Source: Bacteroidales bacterium
Lineage (GTDB): Bacteria; Bacteroidota; Bacteroidia; Bacteroidales; UBA3824
Direction: 5' to 3'
NCBI GenBank assembly: GCA_017645985.1
Contig: JAGCNK010000095.1
Span: forward strand, 1-11,783
DNA: 11,783 bases
Below the pieces are notes generated by a model that saw only the letters and a list, made by a program, of their open reading frames with translations, was not told the DNA's origin and did no database searches. The position numbers and the translations under genes are program-made. Position 1 is the first letter of the stretch, and each line of letters starts with the position of its first letter. Below, piece after piece: positions 5,840 to 11,783 of the stretch.

Positions 5840-8113
5840 ATGATTTCAAAATATATCGCTTGTGCGTTATCTGCAACTGTGCTTTTAAGTTGCAATTCAA
5901 ATAACGATACTCAACGCTCTGTGGCGCTTGATATTACATTTGACTCTCCGGCTATGATGTGGGAGGAGACTCTGCCGCTGGGGAATGGTAGGCTGGGGGC
6001 GATGCCCGATGGCGGAATTACTAAGGAGACCCTTGTGCTCAACGAGGAGACTATGTGGAGCGGGTCGGAATGGGACCCTTCAAATCCCGAGGCGCAGAAG
6101 TATCTGCCCGAAATACGCCAAAAACTTTTGGAGGGCGACAACCTTGCAGCGCAGAATCTTATGTTTCAGCATTTTACCTGCACAGGCAATGGCGGCGAAA
6201 ATCCTCGCTACGGATATTATCAGACCCTTGGACGGTTTGAGATTGATTTTTCGGAGATGTTTGCCGACTCCTGTTTCGAGGATTACAGCCGTAGCCTGTC
6301 GCTAAACAATGCCGTTGCAAATACTTCGTTTACTTTTAATTACAATGGCAAAAAGGCAAAATTCAGCCGTGAGTATTTTGTGTCGATTGCGCAAAACGTG
6401 ATAGTGGTGAAACTCTCAACCGAAAACGCTCCGTTGAAGTTCTCGTTTGGTTTCTCACGTGGCGAAAGGGCTGAATGTAAATCTAATGGCACCGATGCAG
6501 TGATGTCGGGGATGTTGAACAGCGGCGATGAAACCAAAGACGGAGTAAGGTTCGTGTCGCTTGCCAAGGTGGTGAGCCAGAGCGAAAACGAGGCTGTTAT
6601 CCTTATCTCCGCTTCAACTGACTATAAGCAAATAATTGAACATAAGGAGCATAACGGTTTCGAACCCATCAGAAAAGAGGTGGATTCTGTTATTGATAAT
6701 TCGCCTAAGGATTATAATCTATTGAAAGATAACCATATAACGGAATATAAGAAATATTTCGACCGTGTGAGTGTGAATATGGGTAGGGCAGATGCCGACG
6801 GCGGAGTTGCCAAGATGGATTCTGCCGCATTGTATCTGCAGTTTGGACGCTATCTGTTTATCTGTTCGAGCGTTAACGCACAACTGCCGCCAAACCTTCA
6901 AGGTATTTGGGCAGACGCTCTGCACACGGCTTGGAACGGCGACTATCACCTCAATATCAATGTGCAGATGAACCATTGGCCTATGGAGCCGGGCAACCTT
7001 TCGGATTTGAACGAACCCATTACACGATATGTTGAGGGACTTGTGCCATCTGGCGAACACACCGCAAAGACCTTTTACGGCACGTCGGGGTGGACGGGTC
7101 ACGTGCTTGCCAACGCGTGGCATTTTACCGCTCCGAGCGAGAATCCTACGTGGGGTTCTTCGTTTACCGGCGGTGCGTGGATTGCGTTGCAACTGTGGGA
7201 GCATTACCTCTTTACCAAAGATTCCGCATACCTTGCCCGTGTGTATCCTGTGCTGAAGGGTTCGGCGGAGTTTCTGCGTGAAAATCTTTTTGAGAAGGAC
7301 GGCTGTTTGGTTACCGGGCCGAGTACATCGCCCGAAAACGCCTTCCGCTTCAATGGTCAGCGGTGCTGTGTGTGCGCAGGTCCTGTGATGGATACGCAGA
7401 TTTGTATGGAGATTTTTGCGGCTGTGTGTCAGGCAGCTGACGTTTTAGATACCGACGCTGATTATGCCCAACTGCTGAAAAACACATCACTGCGGCTTTC
7501 GCCAATGAAGATTTCGCCCAACGGCTATCTGCAAGAGTGGCTCGAGGATTATGAGGAGATTGAGCCGCAGCACCGTCACGTGAGTCATCTGTTCGGTCTT
7601 TACCCTGGAACCACCATCAACACTCCCGAACTTAAAGCCGCCGCCCGCAAGACCTTGGAACGCCGTGGCGATATGGGCACAGGGTGGTCGATGGCGTGGA
7701 AAATCAACTTCTGGGCTCGTCTCGGCGATGGAAATCACGCTTACCGTCTGTTTAAAAACCTTCTTCATCCTGTGCCTGCTACCAATGGAGGCATATCGTA
7801 TTCGGGCGATGGCGCAGGTTCGTATCCGAATCTGTTTTGCGCACATCCGCCGTTTCAGATTGATGGCAACTTTGGCGGCAGCGCGGGCGTTATGGAGATG
7901 CTGTTGCAAAGTCACGAGGTAGAGCCCGACGGCACAAGGATAATACGCATTCTTCCTGCCATACCCGACGAGTGGGAGAGCGGTTCGTTCCACGGTCTCA
8001 AAGCACGTGGCGGCATCACCGTTGACTGCGTTTGGCAGAAGGGCAAAATCACGGAGCTGAAAATTGATAATCCTTTTGACCAAAAAATTATTGTTGAAAA
8101 GGGCAGTCGTTAA
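5840..8113 (+). CDS. GH95-family glycoside hydrolase lipoprotein (probable alpha-L-fucosidase)
   Basis: This 757-aa protein begins with a lipoprotein signal; the lipobox LLSC puts the lipidated Cys at 18. The following NSNN is not the usual acidic surface-export signal, so a periplasm-facing location is more likely. The N-terminal beta domain (about 30-255) has the family hallmark LPLGNGRLGAM and NEETMWSG; an (alpha/alpha)6 barrel follows, then a C-terminal beta domain. Residues matching the known GH95 catalytic set are Asn372 and Asn374 (LNINVQMN), Glu499 (PSTSPEN) and Asp675 (QIDGNFGG). The family removes terminal L-fucose, often alpha-1,2-linked, from host glycans or plant xyloglucan; some members act on L-galactose. 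It is a little shorter than usual: the LPTDERL-type segment before QFGRYL seems missing. No SusC/SusD or other glycan genes are adjacent. ATG 5840 is preferred to a TTG at 5813 inside the promoter box. Confidence 0.93.
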   Translation: MISKYIACALSATVLLSCNSNNDTQRSVALDITFDSPAMMWEETLPLGNGRLGAMPDGGITKETLVLNEETMWSGSEWDPSNPEAQKYLPEIRQKLLEGDNLAAQNLMFQHFTCTGNGGENPRYGYYQTLGRFEIDFSEMFADSCFEDYSRSLSLNNAVANTSFTFNYNGKKAKFSREYFVSIAQNVIVVKLSTENAPLKFSFGFSRGERAECKSNGTDAVMSGMLNSGDETKDGVRFVSLAKVVSQSENEAVILISASTDYKQIIEHKEHNGFEPIRKEVDSVIDNSPKDYNLLKDNHITEYKKYFDRVSVNMGRADADGGVAKMDSAALYLQFGRYLFICSSVNAQLPPNLQGIWADALHTAWNGDYHLNINVQMNHWPMEPGNLSDLNEPITRYVEGLVPSGEHTAKTFYGTSGWTGHVLANAWHFTAPSENPTWGSSFTGGAWIALQLWEHYLFTKDSAYLARVYPVLKGSAEFLRENLFEKDGCLVTGPSTSPENAFRFNGQRCCVCAGPVMDTQICMEIFAAVCQAADVLDTDADYAQLLKNTSLRLSPMKISPNGYLQEWLEDYEEIEPQHRHVSHLFGLYPGTTINTPELKAAARKTLERRGDMGTGWSMAWKINFWARLGDGNHAYRLFKNLLHPVPATNGGISYSGDGAGSYPNLFCAHPPFQIDGNFGGSAGVMEMLLQSHEVEPDGTRIIRILPAIPDEWESGSFHGLKARGGITVDCVWQKGKITELKIDNPFDQKIIVEKGSR

Positions 8114-8125
8114 GATTTTTTTTGT

Positions 8126-8133
8126 TATATTTG
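8126..8133 (+). promoter_or_regulatory. Putative -7 box of the chemoreceptor operon
   Basis: TATATTTG matches TAnnTTTG and lies 72 bp before the ATG at 8206, leaving a leader that is A-rich next to the start, as is common where Bacteroidota lack a Shine-Dalgarno. No good -33 element is seen. Confidence 0.5.
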
Positions 8134-8205
8134 TATTGACCGTAACTTAATGTTTCGGCTTAGTTTTTGTTGCCTCAAACTATTAAAACACATCAACAAA
8201 CAACC

Positions 8206-10035
8206 ATGAAATTCAAAAACTTGAAAATTAGAACTCAATTGGGCATTGCCTTTGCCGTGGCGGTGATTCCGCTGATAGTGATGGCTGTGGTGCCAATTTT
8301 GATGTTAGGCTCAATCAACGATACCGCCCAGAAACTTGTTAACCGATATGTGCCTATGCTCCATTCGGCCAACGACTTGGTCAACGACTTAGGCAAAACC
8401 AGTATGGCTTTTCAAGACCTGCTCAACACCGCCGCTTTGGACGAGGTGTCGCAACAGGCTGCCATCAACGCCTTTGCCGCCACCGACAATAATTTCTCCA
8501 ATCTTGCCGATTTGGTAGAGAGCGCAGGTGTTCCGCCCGAGCTGAGCGTGGCGTACGATTCGGTTAAGATAATGTTCAACACTTTGGACAGCATGTTTGC
8601 CATCGTTGACAGAACGTTTAAACAAACAGGTGACGCCAACGCCGAATTAGTGGTGATGCAGAATGATTACGAGAGCCGCGTGGCAAAGTTTTACAAGCGT
8701 ATAAAGTCAAATCCCAAATATGCGATACCAAGCGAGCAGCTGCGCCGCAATATGCTGCTCAACAAGCTGCTTTCGCTCCCGGTTATCACCAACAACAACG
8801 AGCTGCTCGAAGAATATCTTAACGAGAACGCCGAAATAGAGAAGAACCTCGCCAACACTGCTTTTGACCCCGATCTCAAACGCGAATACTCGCAGATTAC
8901 CAAAGTTAAGCAAAACTACTTGTCAAAAAGTTCCGTGGTGTATAACGCGTCTATCGACATGCGTGAGGCGTTGTTTGTGCTGCCCGGGCTATGTCTCGAC
9001 CTCAAAACCCGCACCGAGGAGCTTAGCCGGATAGTGGAGCTCTCTTCGTCGAAACGCGCCCATACTATCGAAGCCGCCACCAAGGAGATGCGTGTGGTAG
9101 GATTCACACTGCTGTTTATTGTGATGGGAGTGGTGGTGATTGCGCTGTTTACTTGCACATCTATCATCACCAAAGGTCTGCGCAACAACACCGCCAAGAC
9201 TATGAAGCTTGCCTCTGGCGACCTTACCACCAGTTTTGAACATTCCGACGGCAATTCTGAAATGTCAATCCTCAACAATTCGATGGCCGATATGAAGGAG
9301 ACCCTCACCGACATAGTGCGCTCAATATCCGAAACTTCGGAGAATATAGCCACCGCCGCCGGCGAAATGAACCGCGCCAGCCAGCAGATGAGCGGAAGCG
9401 CCAACGAACAGGCCGCCTCTGCCGAGGAAATAAGCAGCGCTATCAACGAGATGGCTTCGTCGATCGACCAGAACAGCCAGAACGCCGCCAAGACCGAGAG
9501 CATCGTGGACGCCGCCGCCCAATACATCCGCAAGTGCAGCGATGCCGCCAACCAGACTGTTCATACCATTACCGAGATTGCCCAAAAAATCTCCGTTATC
9601 GACGACATAGCATTTCAGACCAACATCCTCGCCCTCAACGCCGCAGTGGAGTCTGCACGTGCGGGCGAACACGGCAAGGGCTTTGCCGTGGTTGCCGCCG
9701 AGGTGCGCAAGCTTGCCGAAAAATGCGCCATAGCCGCCAAGGATATCGACTCGGTGAGCGCTGGCGGAGTGAATATGGCAAAACTCACCGGCGACGTATT
9801 CTCCAAGATGCTGCCCGAGATAGAGCGCACCACAGTGTTGATTAACGAGATAGCCGCCTCGAGCCGCGAACAAGCCACAGGCGGAGCGCAAATCAACACC
9901 GCTGTGCAGCGTTTCAATTCAGGTATACAGCAGTTCGCCACAATTTCTGACGAGGTGGCATCAAGCAGCGCCAACCTGATGCAGCAGTCGGAGCGTTTGC
10001 AGGAGATTATCAAGTTCTTTAAAGTAAAGAATTAA
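8206..10035 (+). CDS. Methyl-accepting chemotaxis protein-type receptor
   Basis: The 609-aa protein has the classic receptor layout: short basic N-terminus, TM1 (about 12-34), a helical periplasmic sensor (about 35-298, like a four-helix bundle), TM2 (about 299-321), a HAMP-like segment (about 322-372) and a long cytoplasmic coiled-coil hairpin. The hairpin tip is unmistakable: IDDIAFQTNILALNAAVESA, then RAGEHGKGFAVVAAEVRKLA, with Glu482 in the turn region. EEISSA (407-412) fits the methylation-site consensus. The C-terminus ends FFKVKN and lacks a CheR-binding pentapeptide. Such receptors control a CheA-CheW kinase array; no che or motility gene is in the window, and most gut Bacteroidales are non-motile. 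ATG 8206 was chosen over a TTG at 8167 because the basic stretch before TM1 starts there. The C-terminal half is notably GC-rich. It is likely co-transcribed with the LRR gene 33 bp downstream. Confidence 0.93.
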   Translation: MKFKNLKIRTQLGIAFAVAVIPLIVMAVVPILMLGSINDTAQKLVNRYVPMLHSANDLVNDLGKTSMAFQDLLNTAALDEVSQQAAINAFAATDNNFSNLADLVESAGVPPELSVAYDSVKIMFNTLDSMFAIVDRTFKQTGDANAELVVMQNDYESRVAKFYKRIKSNPKYAIPSEQLRRNMLLNKLLSLPVITNNNELLEEYLNENAEIEKNLANTAFDPDLKREYSQITKVKQNYLSKSSVVYNASIDMREALFVLPGLCLDLKTRTEELSRIVELSSSKRAHTIEAATKEMRVVGFTLLFIVMGVVVIALFTCTSIITKGLRNNTAKTMKLASGDLTTSFEHSDGNSEMSILNNSMADMKETLTDIVRSISETSENIATAAGEMNRASQQMSGSANEQAASAEEISSAINEMASSIDQNSQNAAKTESIVDAAAQYIRKCSDAANQTVHTITEIAQKISVIDDIAFQTNILALNAAVESARAGEHGKGFAVVAAEVRKLAEKCAIAAKDIDSVSAGGVNMAKLTGDVFSKMLPEIERTTVLINEIAASSREQATGGAQINTAVQRFNSGIQQFATISDEVASSSANLMQQSERLQEIIKFFKVKN

Positions 10036-10068
10036 TCAAAATATTATTAACCCCTGATACATAACTGT

Positions 10069-11562
10069 ATGGACGAGAACAAGGAATTTACCGAGGAACA
10101 ATTCTACGCAATGATAGAGTCTACCGGCGCTGACGCGGACGATTTTGATACTGCCATAAAGGATATGTACGGCGTGCTTTATTCGCCCGACGGCAAGAAA
10201 CTTATCCGCTTTACCGACCCGAACGTAACCGACTATATGGTTCAGCCCGGCACCGAGATTATCTGCGCCGAGGCGTTTATCGTTTTCGACGACAATATGG
10301 AAAACTGCAACCGTGTGGAGCGTATTACAATTCCTCCGTCGGTGCGGCTTATCGGTGGAAGCGCTTTTTCAGGCTGCAAGTGCCTTAAATACATAAATCT
10401 TCCGCCCGATTTGGAACTCTTGGGGTGGGGGGCGTTCCGAGCCTGTTATAATGTGGAGATCGACACCCAAGACCCCGACTTGGTGTGTAAAGACAAGATG
10501 CTGATCGACCGTAAAGACAAAATGCTCAGGGCTTATTTCGGCACCGATTCTGTGTTGACTGTTCCCGACGAAATAGAAATTATCGACGACTATGTGTTTT
10601 TCAACTGCAAGTTTCTCACTGAGGTAACACTGCCCGAAAACGTCCGAGTGGTTGGCAATCACGCTTTTTCGCTTTGCGACCACCTTGTAAATATTCACCT
10701 TGGCAATAGTCTTAAATATCTCGGCAACAATAGTTTTGAACTTTGCTCAAAACTTGAAAGCATCGTGATTCCCGACACTGTAACGGTGATAGGCGCGGAG
10801 GCGTTTTCCAACTGTGATGCTCTCAAAGATATCACTTGGTCTAAAAATCTTGAATTTATCAGTTGCAACGCCTTCTACTCCTGCAACTCGCTCGTTTCGG
10901 TTACACTTCCGCCCACTGTCAAGGAGATTGGCGACGAGGCTTTTCACGGCTCTTGGCATCTGAGCGAGGTTGTACTGCCTCAGAGTTTGGAGTACCTTGG
11001 CGCCAAGGCGTTTGGGTTCTGTTCGCAACTCAGCCACGTGGTACTGCCCGAATCGCTTGACGAATGTGGAGGAGGTATTTTTTCGGGATGTGTCTCTACC
11101 CTCAACGTAGAGTCGCGCTCGCCACGCTTTATGGTTGAAAACAATATGCTTATCGACTACGCCACTTATACGCTCGTGTCGCATTGGGGAATATCTAACC
11201 AGTGGATAATCGTTCCCGACGATATCCTGCACATTGCACCTTACGCTTGTTCGCAACTTATCAACGCCACAATGCTTCAACTTCCCTCAGGATTGTCGTC
11301 GATTGCCGAATACGCCTTTGCCGATTGCGATATGATAACTAAGGTGGAGATTCCGCCGTTGGTAACCGCACTGCCCGAAGGAGTGTTTGCCAATTGCTAC
11401 CAGCTTCAAACCGTGGTTTTCAAAGGCATAGTTGCCTCTATCGATGAAAGAGCTTTTGATAACTGCCCCAACATTAAGCGCATAGTTGTTCCCTTTGGTT
11501 GCGTAGATGCCGTTCGTCAACTGTTAGTAGAGGATTTGAGGGATAAGGTGGAGGCAGAGTAG
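10069..11562 (+). CDS. BspA-type leucine-rich repeat protein without signal peptide
   Basis: The 497-aa protein is made mostly of about 23-residue LRR_5 (BspA/TpLRR) units from about residue 60 to 480, with the pattern L-x2-I-x-[LI]-P-x2-[VL]-x2-IG-x2-AF-x2-C. A recurring insert of the type MLID-x(5)-L-x2-[YH]-[FW] is seen near 145 and 362, and a related one (GVLYSPDGKKLIRF) near 36-49. LRRs of this type are usually on secreted or surface adhesins, but here the N-terminus is acidic and hydrophilic (MDENKEFTEEQFYAMIES), with no signal peptide, lipobox or membrane helix, so the protein should stay in the cytoplasm and serve as a protein-binding scaffold. It starts 33 bp after the chemoreceptor stop with no promoter box in the gap, so the two are probably an operon. 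The partner is unknown; the receptor is an obvious candidate. Confidence 0.9.
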   Translation: MDENKEFTEEQFYAMIESTGADADDFDTAIKDMYGVLYSPDGKKLIRFTDPNVTDYMVQPGTEIICAEAFIVFDDNMENCNRVERITIPPSVRLIGGSAFSGCKCLKYINLPPDLELLGWGAFRACYNVEIDTQDPDLVCKDKMLIDRKDKMLRAYFGTDSVLTVPDEIEIIDDYVFFNCKFLTEVTLPENVRVVGNHAFSLCDHLVNIHLGNSLKYLGNNSFELCSKLESIVIPDTVTVIGAEAFSNCDALKDITWSKNLEFISCNAFYSCNSLVSVTLPPTVKEIGDEAFHGSWHLSEVVLPQSLEYLGAKAFGFCSQLSHVVLPESLDECGGGIFSGCVSTLNVESRSPRFMVENNMLIDYATYTLVSHWGISNQWIIVPDDILHIAPYACSQLINATMLQLPSGLSSIAEYAFADCDMITKVEIPPLVTALPEGVFANCYQLQTVVFKGIVASIDERAFDNCPNIKRIVVPFGCVDAVRQLLVEDLRDKVEAE

Positions 11563-11571
11563 GAGAGAAGG

Positions 11572-11783
11572 TTAATTATACTCTTTGATTATATACCTAA
11601 ATTTCCCTGCGTTGTCTTGTAGGTAGCGCACTCTGCGAATTATTTCGTATGGGTGGTTTTCGATGGGATAGGTGATGGGGGAGGAGTTGATGAATGGCGG
11701 ATTGGTTTTGTTAAAATAGTATTTGAAGTCGAAATATGGTATGTTGTTAACCTCCTGACCATTATTGTAGGTGATGATGATGC
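11572..11783 (-). CDS. Unknown protein, C-terminal 69 residues only
   Basis: On the minus strand one frame is open from the right edge to a TAA at 11574-11572. The peptide begins IIITYNNGQEV and ends AGKFRYIIKEYN, is rich in Tyr, Asn and Phe and has no long hydrophobic stretch. The frame spans the whole end region and has a plausible amino acid composition for a Bacteroidota secreted or cell-surface protein, but no family is recognised. It is convergent with the LRR gene; the two stop codons are only 9 bp apart, which leaves no room for a separate terminator between them. Confidence 0.6.
   Translation of the reverse strand, partial: IIITYNNGQEVNNIPYFDFKYYFNKTNPPFINSSPITYPIENHPYEIIRRVRYLQDNAGKFRYIIKEYN

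Noticed and set aside
7487..8083. A 198-codon minus-strand frame opposite the GH95 gene, and one at 6719-7204
   Set aside because: They lie wholly inside the GH95 gene, whose catalytic motifs are unambiguous, and have no recognisable product or promoter.
8167..8205. TTG start at 8167 for the chemoreceptor
   Set aside because: The ATG at 8206 gives the usual short basic stretch before TM1 and has an A-rich leader.
8916..9551. A 211-codon open frame on the minus strand opposite the chemoreceptor, and others at 9322-9891 and 9615-10013
   Set aside because: They are mirror frames of a strongly biased, GC-rich coding region; the products are low-complexity Ala/Ser/Leu or Gly/His-rich and the plus-strand receptor is certain.
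9700..9900. Apparent 7-residue deletion in the C-terminal arm of the receptor hairpin
   Set aside because: It is short only against one common receptor type; compared from memory with the type ending IVPDIQKTAELVQEI the length fits, so a deletion cannot be claimed.

Overview
The window looks like chromosomal DNA of a Bacteroidota member, most likely a Bacteroidales. The reasons are start-proximal promoter boxes of the TAnnTTTG type, mostly weak or absent Shine-Dalgarno sequences, a GH95 fucosidase-type lipoprotein, BspA-type leucine-rich repeats and secreted TPR-CHAT proteins. No rRNA, tRNA, transposase, integrase, CRISPR array or origin was seen. The species cannot be named from the sequence.

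Left part (1-4121, minus strand). Three genes run leftward from a promoter region near 4165: a 206-aa secreted protein with a C-terminal PPC-like beta domain, a secreted 894-aa TPR-CHAT protein with an intact His/Cys dyad, and a second secreted TPR protein cut off by the window edge. The first two are 6 bp apart and surely form an operon; the third follows after 72 bp. The edge gene carries tandem units of about 126 bp that are still very similar at DNA level, while the TPRs of its neighbour have diverged.

Middle (4122-5776). A 125-bp divergent intergenic region holds one -7 type box for each direction. To the right lies a 509-aa protein with a cytoplasmic TIR domain, one membrane helix and a C-terminal exoplasmic part that I read as a duplicated beta-rich domain. 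TIR is a known NAD+-cleaving or signalling module, and CHAT is a caspase-like protease fold. The TIR gene and the CHAT operon therefore form a candidate envelope-spanning sensing or conflict module: periplasmic protease and TPRs, a membrane-anchored TIR inside. This is the most interesting part of the window, and the functional link is inference.

Right part (5777-11783). A GH95-family lipoprotein (probable alpha-L-fucosidase) has its own promoter box. It is followed by a methyl-accepting chemotaxis protein, also with its own box, and 33 bp downstream by a BspA-type leucine-rich repeat protein without a signal peptide, probably co-transcribed with the receptor. A minus-strand gene of unknown function enters from the right edge and ends 9 bp from the LRR gene stop. 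All intergenic gaps are short; none exceeds 130 bp.
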